48,933 nucleotides of DNA from Coriobacteriaceae bacterium (GTDB lineage: Bacteria > Actinomycetota > Coriobacteriia > Coriobacteriales > Coriobacteriaceae). Below the pieces are notes generated by a model. That model was not told the DNA's origin. It saw only the letters and a program-made list of their open reading frames with translations, and searched no databases. Location: the NCBI GenBank assembly GCA_902363125.1, contig CABIZD010000015.1, forward strand, positions 1 to 48,933. The letters run 5' to 3'. Shown here one piece after another: positions 15,650 through 24,168 of the stretch (positions are counted from its first letter, which is position 1; each line of letters starts with the position of its first letter). The position numbers and the translations under genes were made by a program.

Positions 15650-15748
15650 GCGGGCCGCATTTGAGGCAAGGTGGCGTGAAACGAAAGGGCGCTGACCTTC
15701 TGGTCGCGCCCTTGAAGTTGAACGTCAGATTGTCCAAATGCGGTCCGC
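15650..15748 (+). ncRNA. Structured RNA candidate, copy B
   Basis: The outer stem of 14 bp is GCGGGCCGCATTTG (15650-15663) with CAAATGCGGTCCGC (15735-15748), with one G-T pair. The inner hairpin is GGGCGC-T-GACC / TTCT / GGTC-GCGCCC (15687-15711), with the same bulged T as copy A. Stem sequences differ from copy A but pairing is kept; the linking single-stranded segments are conserved. This is covariation between two copies, good evidence of a folded transcript or folded single-strand DNA. It may extend 5' to the shared GTCAGCGA at 15643. Confidence 0.62.
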
Positions 15749-15790
15749 GCAGCGTCGAGCCGTTACGCGGTTTGGTAAAACCGCGTAACT
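15747..15790. repeat. 44-bp hairpin block, copy B
   Basis: Identical to 7276-7319, including the 12-bp stem GTTACGCGGTTT/AAACCGCGTAAC, and likewise placed at the stop codon of a minus-strand gene. Confidence 0.7.
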
Positions 15791-15791
15791 C

Positions 15792-16784
15792 TTAGTAGTC
15801 CAGCTTCCACATGTAGCGGCGCGTCATGTAGTCCTTGTGGGTGACGGCAGAGAGCGCACGCATGTACACGTTGTTGAGGATCGGGGCAAAGATCAGGTGG
15901 TTGAAGTACTCGCTCACGCTGTCCTTGATGTCGTTGAGGCCGAGCTCCTTGGCGTCGAGCTGATAGACGCGCTCGCCACCGTACTGGTTGACGAAGCGGA
16001 TACCGCGCTCGTCGTTGCAGCGGCTGCGGCCGACGCTGATGAGCTGGAACAGCGAGGTGCGCTTGTCCAGGATCTCGAAGGGGCCGTGGAAGAAGTCGCA
16101 GGTGTTGATGGTGCAGGAGTCGATCTGCAGCATCTCCTGCACGTTGCAGATGCTAAAGACGTAGGCGGCACCAAAGAGCGGACCCTGAGCCATCACGTTG
16201 ATGCAGGGCTTGTCGGCGTTTTGCTCGGCCCACTTGGCGGCGAGCGGACGGGTGTACTCGACGGCCTTGCGATAGATGGGGTCGACCAAGTCGAACGCGG
16301 CCATAGCGGTCTCGTACTCGGCATAGCCCTCGGTCTGTTGCGTAAGCTCCATGGCAATCATGGTCACGACGGCGGAGTTGGTACGGCCCATGCAGGACTC
16401 GTCGACGGCCAGGCTGTCGTACTGGATCTTGTAGTCGCAGACCTCGGTGAGGCCGGACTCGTCAACATAGATGGCGATGGTGCTGGCGCCGTGGTCCTTG
16501 GCGACCTGGGCGGCGACGATGGTCTCCTTGGTGCCGCGCATGGACACGACGACGGCCAGGGTGTTCTCGTTGACGTAGGCCGGGGTGGCATGCACGAACT
16601 CGTTGCTGGTGTAGCTGGAGCTCACGACCTGCGTGGCCTCGTGCTCCATAAAGTACTGGGCAGGATAGTTGCCGCCGTTGGATCCGCCGGCGCCAATCCA
16701 CACGACGCGCTTGATGCCGCCCTTGTCTGCCTTGTCAGCCAAAACCTGGGAGACGACATCCTTAACCTGTTCCTGAGTAGTCAT
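15792..16784 (-). CDS. SIS-domain deglycase-like protein, paralogue 3
   Basis: A 330-residue double-SIS protein, diverged from paralogues 1 and 2. The N-terminal phosphate-loop region is VSMRGTKETI (80-89), lacking the usual SxSGxT serines. The second domain keeps QEMLQ...NTCDFFHGPFE with Glu217 and His233, again 16 residues apart, and the RRYMWKLDY C-terminus matches MRRYMWKLSY of paralogue 2. A deglycase or isomerase on a sugar-amine phosphate is likely, with a different substrate. It is divergent from GntR3 across a 205-bp operator-rich region. The start ATG has AAAGG about 11 bases upstream. Confidence 0.8.
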   Translation of the reverse strand: MTTQEQVKDVVSQVLADKADKGGIKRVVWIGAGGSNGGNYPAQYFMEHEATQVVSSSYTSNEFVHATPAYVNENTLAVVVSMRGTKETIVAAQVAKDHGASTIAIYVDESGLTEVCDYKIQYDSLAVDESCMGRTNSAVVTMIAMELTQQTEGYAEYETAMAAFDLVDPIYRKAVEYTRPLAAKWAEQNADKPCINVMAQGPLFGAAYVFSICNVQEMLQIDSCTINTCDFFHGPFEILDKRTSLFQLISVGRSRCNDERGIRFVNQYGGERVYQLDAKELGLNDIKDSVSEYFNHLIFAPILNNVYMRALSAVTHKDYMTRRYMWKLDY

Positions 16785-16822
16785 CGTGCATCAGCCTTTC
16801 TTCTCGTTTGATGCTCTCGATG

Positions 16823-16983
16823 GCATACAAGTTACATACATGTTTTGGCTATGTCGACTAGTTGTATGCTATATTTGTCTTAGAAAATTTGCTGATGCGG
16901 TTTTTGATAACTAGCTACCAGCGGTTTTGTTGTTGTATTGAATACATGCTTGATTAGACTCGCATACAGGTTAGATACAGGTT
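16823..16983. promoter_or_regulatory. Divergent control region with repeated GntR3 operators
   Basis: GCATACAAGTTACATACATG (16823-16842) and GCATACAGGTTAGATACAGG (16962-16981) match at 19 of 22 positions over 22 bp. Related half-sites are AGTTGTATGC (16860, inverted) and TGTATTGAATACATGC (16934). One full site lies near the SIS3 start. The other ends 7 bp before the GntR3 start and overlaps its leader, so the regulator probably represses both genes. Confidence 0.7.
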
Positions 16984-16989
16984 GATCGC

Positions 16990-17712
16990 ATGAACGCTTC
17001 GTCTAAAAAGAAACTGGCCCAATACGAGCGCTTGGCGGGCATGCTGCGCGACCGCATCGCCTCCGGCACCTACGCGCGCGGAGACAAGCTGCCGTCCGAG
17101 ATGGAACTCATGGACGAATCGGGGCTGTCGCGCAGCACCGTACGCCACGCCCTTAAGGTGCTCGTTGATGAGGGCCTGGTGCGCACCGAGCGCGGGCGTG
17201 GCGCCTTTGTGGCCGACACGCCGGCGCTCCACGAGAACAACCTGGTGTTTTCGAGCTACACGACACAGGTCCAGGGTCAGGGTATGAAGCCCACCACGCG
17301 CACGGTGGACTCGGGCTTTGCCAAGGCCGCGGGCAATGCGGCCAAGTTCTTCGATGTCGCCGTGGGCAGCAAGCTCGTCAAACTTGTCCGTCTGCGTTAT
17401 CTGGACGATGCGCCGCTGTGCCTGGAGACCACCTATCTGCCACCAAGCTTCGAGGCACTCATCAACCGCGATATCAACGGTTCGCTCTACGCCACGCTGC
17501 GCCAAGAATTCCATCGCGCGCCGGCACAGGGGCACAAGACCTTTGAGGTGTGCTATGCCTCGCAAAACGAGGCGTTTTTGCTCAACGTTGAGCGTGGGCA
17601 GGCGCTGATCCTGATCACCGACTACGTCTACGACACCGACGGCCGCCCGCTCCATGTCTCCAAGCGCATCCAACGCACCGACCGCGCCAAATACACCGAG
17701 CCCATCGGCTAA
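16990..17712 (+). CDS. GntR-family (HutC-type) regulator 3
   Basis: A 240-residue transcription factor. The winged helix covers about residues 9-77 (YERLAGMLRDRIASGTY, DKLPSEMELMDESGLSR, TVRHALKVLVDEGLV, ERGRGAFV), followed by a UTRA-like effector domain. It is more distant from regulators 1 and 2 than they are from each other. It is divergent from SIS paralogue 3, and the repeated GCATACA-GTTA-ATACA operators between them make that gene the likely target. The ATG at 16990 has no strong Shine-Dalgarno sequence; AGG lies within the operator. Confidence 0.9.
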   Translation: MNASSKKKLAQYERLAGMLRDRIASGTYARGDKLPSEMELMDESGLSRSTVRHALKVLVDEGLVRTERGRGAFVADTPALHENNLVFSSYTTQVQGQGMKPTTRTVDSGFAKAAGNAAKFFDVAVGSKLVKLVRLRYLDDAPLCLETTYLPPSFEALINRDINGSLYATLRQEFHRAPAQGHKTFEVCYASQNEAFLLNVERGQALILITDYVYDTDGRPLHVSKRIQRTDRAKYTEPIG

Positions 17713-17742
17713 CCTGTCCCTAAATGGTAGGTTTGGAGAGGT
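17713..17742 (-). repeat. Family I repeat, half copy overlapping a gene end
   Basis: AACCTGTCCCTAAATGGTAG and GTTTGGAGAGG resemble 187-220, but only one arm remains. It overlaps the last codons of the acetyltransferase at 17720, so its C-terminus is partly repeat-derived. Confidence 0.5.
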
Positions 17743-18310
17743 CGGGGAACCAGGTTGGTTTGGGTTGGTTGGGAACGCGCTCGGCTAGGACCAACTCCAT
17801 CCAACACATATCGTACCAGCGACCGAACTTTTGGGCGCAGCGATCGAAGGCGCCCACCAGGCGATATCCCATATGGGCATGGAAATCCTGGCTGTTGTGC
17901 GTCAGGTACTCATCGTCCTTGTCGTGCGGCACGGCAATGAGCGCGCACATGTTGGTGATGCCCATCGCGATCAGGCACTGCTTGAGCGCATCGTGCAGCT
18001 TGCGGCCCAGCCCGCCGTGGCGCACGTCGCGCGCCAGGTAGATCGACGTCTCGACCGACCAGTCATAGGCCTCGCGGCTGTTAAGCGGACTCACATAGGC
18101 ATAACCTACCGGACACCCGTCCAGCTCCATCACCAGATACGGATAGCGCTTGAGCGTGCGCTCGATGCGCCCGGCGAACTCCTCAACGCTCGGCACCTCG
18201 TATTCGCAGGTAATCGCCGTCTGGCGCACATACGGCTCATAGATGGCAAGCAACGCCGGCGCATCATCGGGCGTCGCCAGGCGAATCGTCGGCTCGGACA
18301 TCTCGGTCAT
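17720..18310 (-). CDS. GNAT-family N-acetyltransferase (phosphinothricin acetyltransferase-like)
   Basis: A 196-residue acetyl-CoA-dependent acyltransferase. It has the Pat/Bar pattern: IRLATPDDAPALLAIYEPYV, the strand VGYAYVSPLNSREAYDWSVE, the acetyl-CoA loop RHGGLGRKLHDAL (motif A) and NSQDFHAHMGYRLVGAF. Such enzymes acetylate small amines or antimetabolites; the natural substrate here is unknown. The ATG at 18310 follows GAGAAGG. An in-frame codon at 18334 lacks a binding site and overlaps the terminator region. The C-terminal end (LSKPTI) is encoded by a family I repeat fragment. Confidence 0.85.
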   Translation of the reverse strand: MTEMSEPTIRLATPDDAPALLAIYEPYVRQTAITCEYEVPSVEEFAGRIERTLKRYPYLVMELDGCPVGYAYVSPLNSREAYDWSVETSIYLARDVRHGGLGRKLHDALKQCLIAMGITNMCALIAVPHDKDDEYLTHNSQDFHAHMGYRLVGAFDRCAQKFGRWYDMCWMELVLAERVPNQPKPTWFPDLSKPTI

Positions 18311-18335
18311 ACAACCCTTCTCTCTCAAAAGCAAA

Positions 18336-18369
18336 GGCCGCCCTGCGCCAAACCAAGCGCAAGGCGGCC
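18336..18369 (-). terminator. Intrinsic terminator after the threonine aldolase gene
   Basis: On the minus strand GGCCGCCTTGCGC, an 8-nt loop, GCGCAGGGCGGCC and then TTTGCTTTTG. The one imperfect pair is T-G in this direction. Confidence 0.85.
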
Positions 18370-18387
18370 CCTCGTCATTACATCAGG

Positions 18388-19413
18388 CTACAGGACAGCC
18401 GCCAACGCGTCGATGTCCTCCTGCGTCGTGGCCCAGCTGGTGCAAAAGCGCACCACCGTGTGGGTCTCATCGTACTTTTCCCAGTACTCGACCGAGGCAT
18501 GCTCGCGAATGCGGGCCATGTCCTCGTTGGGCAGAATCACAAACTGCTGGTTTGTGGGCGTCTCCAAGAAGAACCGGTAGCCGTGCTCGTGCAGCACGCG
18601 ACGAAGCGCCTGCGCGGTTTCGATCGCCTGGCGACCAATCTCAAAATACAGGCCGTCGGTAAAGAGCGCCTCAAACTGCACGCCCGTGAGGCGGCCCTTG
18701 GCCAACAGCGCGCCGTGCTGCTTAATACGCGGAATGGGATGCGCCGGGGCGTGCATGCCGCAAAACACCACGGCCTCGCCGCACAGAGCGCCGCACTTGG
18801 TGCCGCCGATGTAGAACACGTCGCATAGCTGCGCCAGCTCGGGCAGGGTAATGTCGCACTCATCGGCCGCCAGCGCATAGGCCAGGCGGGCGCCATCCAC
18901 AAACAGCGGAATCTCGCGCTTCTGGCACACTGCGTGAATCGCCGCGAGCTCGGCCTTGGAGTACAGCGTGCCGTACTCGGTCGATAGACTCACGTACACG
19001 GCACCCGGAAACACCGTGTGCTCGTAGCTCTCGTTTTCGTAGAACACCTGGATATAGTTCTCGAGGTCCTCGGCGTGCATCTTGCCCTCGTAGCCGGGGA
19101 TGGTGAGTACCTTGTGGCCGCCAAACTCGATGGCACCCGCCTCGTGGCAGGCGACGTGGCCGGTCTCGGCAGCAACGACGCCCTCGTACGGTGCGAGCAG
19201 CATGTCGATCACCGTCGCGTTGGCCTGCGTGCCGCCCACCAGAAAAAACACGTCGGCATCGGGGGCCTGACAGGCCTCGCGGATAAGCTGCTTGGCACGC
19301 TCGGTGTGCGCATCGGTACCGTAGCCGGGCTGCGGCTCCATATTGGTGTCGACGAGCGCCTGCAGCACTGCCGGGTGTGCGCCGTGGGAATAGTCGTTGT
19401 TGAACGCGAGCAT
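18388..19413 (-). CDS. ltaE: Low-specificity L-threonine aldolase
   Basis: A 341-residue PLP enzyme cleaving L-threonine or allo-threonine to glycine and acetaldehyde. The N-terminus FNNDYSHGAHPAVLQAL is family-typical (usually F-SD); FFLVGGTQAN (57-65), VDGARLAYAL (172-181) and the PLP lysine Lys206 in YIGGTKCGAL are present. Length fits the family. GAGAGGA precedes the ATG. It lies 45 bp downstream of the PAP2 gene, in the same direction, and ends at a terminator. Confidence 0.93.
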   Translation of the reverse strand: MLAFNNDYSHGAHPAVLQALVDTNMEPQPGYGTDAHTERAKQLIREACQAPDADVFFLVGGTQANATVIDMLLAPYEGVVAAETGHVACHEAGAIEFGGHKVLTIPGYEGKMHAEDLENYIQVFYENESYEHTVFPGAVYVSLSTEYGTLYSKAELAAIHAVCQKREIPLFVDGARLAYALAADECDITLPELAQLCDVFYIGGTKCGALCGEAVVFCGMHAPAHPIPRIKQHGALLAKGRLTGVQFEALFTDGLYFEIGRQAIETAQALRRVLHEHGYRFFLETPTNQQFVILPNEDMARIREHASVEYWEKYDETHTVVRFCTSWATTQEDIDALAAVL

Positions 19414-19458
19414 GGCAATCCTCTCTTACCGGGTATCGGCCAGATGACTCAAACGGAG

Positions 19459-20322
19459 CTATTGTACGCCGTTGGGATAGGCAATGCGCGCGGCAAGGCA
19501 CTCAAGTGCCAGTACCAGGGCAAAGCCGCAGCTCACATCAGTCAAAAAGTGCGCTCCAATCACGATGCGCCCAAAGGCGACGAGCGCCGCGACCACAACC
19601 GCCGTCCAAAAGACCACGCGGCGGCGCGACGGTTTTTCCTTAAAGGCCGCCGCGGGAAGCCCGGCGAGCATAAGGCCGATCGCCGCATGCGCGGTGTGTC
19701 CACTCGCGAACGACTTGAACCCGTCCTTGATCACGCCGGCGGCGATATAAGTCCACTTGTCGGGGTTGCCGATCACCCACCACGGCTGAAACTCGAGCCC
19801 CTGCGTCACCTCAATCACGCGCATGCGCGGACGCGACCACAGCGGTTTGACGATCACGTTGAGGATGATGGCCTGAACGACCCACACGGCAAGCACCATC
19901 AACGCCCAGCGCGTGAGCTCATCGGGCTCGGTCGTGCGCGTGAGGCGATAGACGATAAGGTTGGCGACGATGGCCAGCACAAACGTCAGCACCAACTGAG
20001 CCGCGATGAGTTTGCCGCCAACCCTCAGGGACGAAACGATCTCGTAGCCGGTCAGGCCAACGTTGACGAGGATGCCGAGCACGGCGAGCCATTTGCTCCC
20101 CCTGGAGTCGGGACGCACCGCGCGCACGAGCATAACGCCCGCGATGCTCGCCGTCAGCTCGAACGGCAGCTCACCGGCCGCCTCGACAAAGCGACCGTAC
20201 ATGCTGCCGATATTGAACAGCGCGCTCGAGATCTGATAATCGAAGAAACTGCCCACGCCCAGACAAAGACACAGGACAACCGCGATAATGGCGACATCTT
20301 TCTTATAGATGTATCCGAACAT
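19459..20322 (-). CDS. PAP2-superfamily membrane phosphatase
   Basis: A 287-residue membrane protein with several hydrophobic segments and the three PAP2 motifs in order: KPLWSRPRM, the SGH motif in FASGHTAHAA, and RIVIGAHFLTDVSCG with the nucleophile His. It would dephosphorylate a lipid pyrophosphate or phosphate, such as undecaprenyl pyrophosphate or phosphatidate, at the outer membrane face. AAAGGA precedes the ATG. It starts 56 bp after mfd and is probably cotranscribed with it. Confidence 0.9.
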   Translation of the reverse strand: MFGYIYKKDVAIIAVVLCLCLGVGSFFDYQISSALFNIGSMYGRFVEAAGELPFELTASIAGVMLVRAVRPDSRGSKWLAVLGILVNVGLTGYEIVSSLRVGGKLIAAQLVLTFVLAIVANLIVYRLTRTTEPDELTRWALMVLAVWVVQAIILNVIVKPLWSRPRMRVIEVTQGLEFQPWWVIGNPDKWTYIAAGVIKDGFKSFASGHTAHAAIGLMLAGLPAAAFKEKPSRRRVVFWTAVVVAALVAFGRIVIGAHFLTDVSCGFALVLALECLAARIAYPNGVQ

Positions 20323-20378
20323 GCTTTCCTTTCGATGGAGCCAGAGTGCCCAAATGGGGTGTTTGCAGCGTCGACTCG

Positions 20379-23300
20379 CTAGTCATCATCACTAGCGCCC
20401 AGCTGTTGCAGCAGCATGAGCGCCGCGGCCACCGGGCCGGTGCCGTCGTTGGCGTCGAGACCGCGACCCAGGCCGCTGCCCGCACCGGCGCCTGCCTTGT
20501 AGGGTACCGACAGCTTGCGGCTCTTGGGGAAGTTCACCGCGCCATAGCGGGTCTTAAGCTCAAAAGCCACCTTCTTGGGCACGTCGACGCCCAAAAACGT
20601 GATGCGACCGCCACTGAGCGTGACGCTCTCGAGCCCCAGGCGCTCGCCGCGAATGCGGATTCGTGCGCGATTGAACAGGTTGAGTCCCGCCAGCGGCAGC
20701 TCGCCATGCGCAGCCTCGGTCTCCTCCTGCACCTCATCGATGCTCTCCAGGTCCTCGGCCGCTGCAAGCTTACGGTACACGAGCACGCGCTGATCCACCG
20801 CCGGCAGGTACTCCTCGGACAAGAAGTAGTCGGCCGGCAGGTTAATACCCACGCTCGCCGCCTCCACGCCGGCATCGTCATCGCCGCGCGCCTCGGCCAC
20901 GGCCTGTCCCAGCATCTGCGTAAACAGGTCAAAGCCCACGCTCGACAGGTTGCCGTGCTGCTCGGCGCCCATAAGCGAGCCGGCACCACGGATCTCCAGG
21001 TCGCGCATGGCGATGCGCATGCCGCTGCCCAGGTCCTGGAACTCGGAAAGTGCGGTCAGGCGCGCCGTCGCCTCCTCGGTGAGAGGCAGCTCGCCCGGGA
21101 ACATAAAGTACGCGTAGGCCTGCGTGGCAGAGCGACCCACACGGCCCTTGAGCTGGTAGAGCTGCGCCAGACCCAGGCGCTGCGAATCCTCGATGATCAG
21201 CGTGTTGGCGGTCGCGTTGTCGATGCCGCTCTCCACGATGGTCGTGGCGATGAGCACGTCGATCTTTTTGGTCGCAAACTCGATCATCACGTCCTCGACC
21301 TCGCGCGGGCTCATCTTGCCGTGCGCCACGCCCACGCGCGCCTCGGGCGCGGCCTCGTGCACGCGCGCCACGGCGTCGTCGATGGTCTTGACGCGGTTGG
21401 ACACGTAGTACACCTGGCCGCCGCGACCCACCTCCAAGCGAATCGCCGCGCTCACCACGTCGGGATCGTACTCTCCCACGTGCACGATCACGGGGCGGCG
21501 CCCGGTCGGCGGCGTGGTGATCAGGCTCATGTCGCGCACGCCGCTCGTGGCCATCTGCATGGTTCGCGGAATCGGCGTTGCCGAAAGCGTGAGCACGTCA
21601 ATCTGCTCGCGCAGGTTCTTGAGCTGCTCCTTGTGCTGCACACCAAAGCGCTGCTCTTCGTCGATGATCACCATGCCCAGGTTCTTGGGGTTCACGTCGG
21701 CAGAAAGCAAGCGGTGCGTGCCGATGAGCACATCAATCGTGCCCTCGGCAAACGCCTTAAGCGCACGCTTTTGCTGCGCCGGGGTGCGGAAGCGGCTGAG
21801 CACTTCGACCTCGAGGCCAAACGGGGCAAAGCGCTCAAAGAACGTCTCGTAGTGCTGCTGGGCCAGAATGGTCGTGGGGCAGAGCACCATGACTTGGCGG
21901 CCGGAGTCCACGCATTTAAAGGCTGCGCGCAGGGCGACCTCAGTCTTGCCGAAACCCACGTCGCCGCACAGCAGGCGGTCCATGGGCTTGGGCGCCTCCA
22001 TGTCTGCCTTGATGTCGGCGATAGCCTCCAGCTGGTCGCGCGTCTCGTCGTAGGGAAAGCTCTCCTCCATCTCGATCTGCTCGGGCGTATCGGGCGGACA
22101 GGCGATACCAGTAATCGACGAGCGGCGCGTATATAAATCGACTAGGTCAAACGCCAGCTTTTTGGCGTTTTTGCGTGCCTTGTTGGTGGCACGCGTCCAG
22201 TCGGCAGTGTTAAGCCTGGTCAGGCGTGGCTTATCGCCGTCGGGGCCAACATAGCGCGTGATGCGGTCGACCTGCTCGAGCGGCACGTAGAGTTTGTCGC
22301 CGTCGGCATATTCCAGCAAAAAGTAGTCGCGCTCCTTGCCGCCCACTTCCTGGCGCGCGATCTCGCTAAAGAGCGCGATGCCGTGAGTAGCGTGCACCAC
22401 GTAGTCGCCCGGCTTAAACGGGAACGTGATCTGCGTAATGTCCACCTTGCGGCGGCTGCGCGCGCGGTTGGCGTCCATGCGGGCGTTGAGGTCGGCGATC
22501 GAGAACACGGCCAGGTTGGCATCGGGCACCACCACACCCTGCGGCAAGGCGGCATCGACAAAGGTCACGCGTCCGCGCGAGATGGTGGGCACGGCGGCAC
22601 CGGCGGCAGCCCGGGCGGCACCCGCCTCGAGCGAGCGGGCGTTGAGCGCATCGGCCTTGCGCTCGCGAATTGCAGCATGGGCATCCTGGCGGGCAGCACG
22701 GTCGGCAGAATCCGCCGCCGCCACGCGCACGCGCTCACCAATGACACCGGCATTTTCGGGCGCGGCCGTCAGCGACTCCTCAAAGGTAATGCCCTCGTCG
22801 CCAAAGGTGAGCTCCATCGACTCGCGCGCACCGCGGTCGGGAATGGCAAACACGCAGGCGTAGCGCTTGCCCACGACTTCCTGAATGCGCGTCATAAAGC
22901 GATTGTCCGAGCCCGCAATGGCCGGCTGCTCAATCTTGAGCTCTGCCGTAACCGCACCGCCCGCGCGAATCAGGCTCACATAGTTCAGGCGCTGCTGAGC
23001 ACCAAAATCGAGCTGTTGAGCGCGCACGTACAGACCGTCCAGGCGGTCAATCCCCGCCTCGCCGGCACGAGCCTCGATATCCTCGTAGGCGCGCAGGCAG
23101 TCGTCGAACAGCGAGCGCGGCTCAGACAAAACCACGAGCGCTTTGCCGCTCACGTGCGCCAACGGGCTCACGGTCTGGCCGTACATCACCGGCAAAAAGC
23201 GGTCGAGCTCGGGCGTGACGATGCGCGCATCCACCATCTCGAGCAGCGCTGCTAGCTTGCTATCGTCCTGGCTGGCGCGGTAGAGCGCCACATGCATGTT

Positions 23301-24011
23301 GTGGACCGCCTCGTCGGTGAGCGCCAGCTCGCGGCACGGGAAGATCTCGATACTATCCTCGTTGCCGATGGTCTGCCCCGTGGAACTCACCATGCGGCGG
23401 ATGCGGTCAATCTCATCGCCAAAAAACTCGATGCGCACGGGCGCTTTTTCCTGCGCGGGAAACACCTCGACGGTGTCGCCGTGCACGCGGAACAGGCCGG
23501 GCGCGTCGGCGGCGCCGGCATTGGTGTAGCCCATGCCCACCAGACGCTGCGGCACCTCGTCAAAAGGAATCTCCTCGCCCACCGCAAAGGTCGTGGACTC
23601 CCAGTAGCGGCTCTCGACTGGCGGCACGCAGCGCAGCAACGCGCGAGCCGAGGCAACCATGATGCAGTTGTCCCCGCGCACGATGCGTCCCAGGGCCTCG
23701 CAGCGCTGCGCCACCACGGCGTCGTCGGGCACCTGCTCGCGCCACGGATAATCCTTGCGCTCAGGAAAACGGCATACATGCGCCAGGCCCACGTAGGCGG
23801 CAAGGCTACGAGCGGCGCGATCAGCCGCATCCTCGCCACTCACAACGTAGACCGTGGGGCGCGGGCGGCGCGCAAACTGAGCGGCCGCCATAAGCGTGCG
23901 ACCCGACTGCGACACGGCCAGCGTCACGTCCTCGCCGGCATCGAGTCCGGCCTCGACGGTCTGCAGCGCCTCGGCAGTGTAGAGCTGCGCGGCTATACGG
24001 TGAATGAGCAT
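20379..24011 (-). CDS. mfd: Transcription-repair coupling factor Mfd
   Basis: A 1210-residue ATPase that removes RNA polymerase stalled at DNA lesions and recruits UvrA. Domains in order: a UvrB-like N-terminal part (about 1-330, with the FPAQEKAPVRIEFFGDEID motif), the RNA polymerase-interacting domain (KPGDYVVHATHGIALF, YVPLEQVDRITRYVG), a SF2 translocase (MDRLLCGDVGFGKTEVALRA, MVIIDEEQRFG, TATPIPRTMQMA as LSATPIPR, GRVGRS) and the C-terminal TRCF domain. The ATG at 24011 with GGAGG is preferred over the in-frame codon at 24038. Its last codons form a hairpin (CGCTAGT/ACTAGCG). Confidence 0.96.
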   Translation of the reverse strand: MLIHRIAAQLYTAEALQTVEAGLDAGEDVTLAVSQSGRTLMAAAQFARRPRPTVYVVSGEDAADRAARSLAAYVGLAHVCRFPERKDYPWREQVPDDAVVAQRCEALGRIVRGDNCIMVASARALLRCVPPVESRYWESTTFAVGEEIPFDEVPQRLVGMGYTNAGAADAPGLFRVHGDTVEVFPAQEKAPVRIEFFGDEIDRIRRMVSSTGQTIGNEDSIEIFPCRELALTDEAVHNMHVALYRASQDDSKLAALLEMVDARIVTPELDRFLPVMYGQTVSPLAHVSGKALVVLSEPRSLFDDCLRAYEDIEARAGEAGIDRLDGLYVRAQQLDFGAQQRLNYVSLIRAGGAVTAELKIEQPAIAGSDNRFMTRIQEVVGKRYACVFAIPDRGARESMELTFGDEGITFEESLTAAPENAGVIGERVRVAAADSADRAARQDAHAAIRERKADALNARSLEAGAARAAAGAAVPTISRGRVTFVDAALPQGVVVPDANLAVFSIADLNARMDANRARSRRKVDITQITFPFKPGDYVVHATHGIALFSEIARQEVGGKERDYFLLEYADGDKLYVPLEQVDRITRYVGPDGDKPRLTRLNTADWTRATNKARKNAKKLAFDLVDLYTRRSSITGIACPPDTPEQIEMEESFPYDETRDQLEAIADIKADMEAPKPMDRLLCGDVGFGKTEVALRAAFKCVDSGRQVMVLCPTTILAQQHYETFFERFAPFGLEVEVLSRFRTPAQQKRALKAFAEGTIDVLIGTHRLLSADVNPKNLGMVIIDEEQRFGVQHKEQLKNLREQIDVLTLSATPIPRTMQMATSGVRDMSLITTPPTGRRPVIVHVGEYDPDVVSAAIRLEVGRGGQVYYVSNRVKTIDDAVARVHEAAPEARVGVAHGKMSPREVEDVMIEFATKKIDVLIATTIVESGIDNATANTLIIEDSQRLGLAQLYQLKGRVGRSATQAYAYFMFPGELPLTEEATARLTALSEFQDLGSGMRIAMRDLEIRGAGSLMGAEQHGNLSSVGFDLFTQMLGQAVAEARGDDDAGVEAASVGINLPADYFLSEEYLPAVDQRVLVYRKLAAAEDLESIDEVQEETEAAHGELPLAGLNLFNRARIRIRGERLGLESVTLSGGRITFLGVDVPKKVAFELKTRYGAVNFPKSRKLSVPYKAGAGAGSGLGRGLDANDGTGPVAAALMLLQQLGASDDD

Positions 24012-24036
24012 GCTGTTCCTCCGGCATCGCAACGCC

Positions 24037-24064
24037 AAAAGCCCGCCGGGGCAAGCTCGGCGGG
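24037..24064 (-). terminator. Intrinsic terminator after nth
   Basis: The minus strand reads CCCGCCG, a 9-nt loop, CGGCGGG and then CTTTT. It separates nth from mfd. Confidence 0.8.
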
Positions 24065-24168
24065 TCGTACGTCAAATACATTGTCTGTCATGGTAGCGCA
24101 TGGAGAGGACTCCGGCTCAAGGGCAAACCCAGCCCCGCAAAAAACGCCAGACGAAGATGCGTTCCGCC

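Larger units (their letters stand above)
15458..15791. other. 334-bp intergenic region: operator, repeat, structured RNA and hairpin
   Basis: From left to right it holds the EamA promoter region with a GntR2-like site, a family II GGGGAC repeat, structured RNA copy B, and the 44-bp hairpin block that abuts the SIS3 stop. The order repeat - RNA - block is the same as at 6944-7318. Confidence 0.7.
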
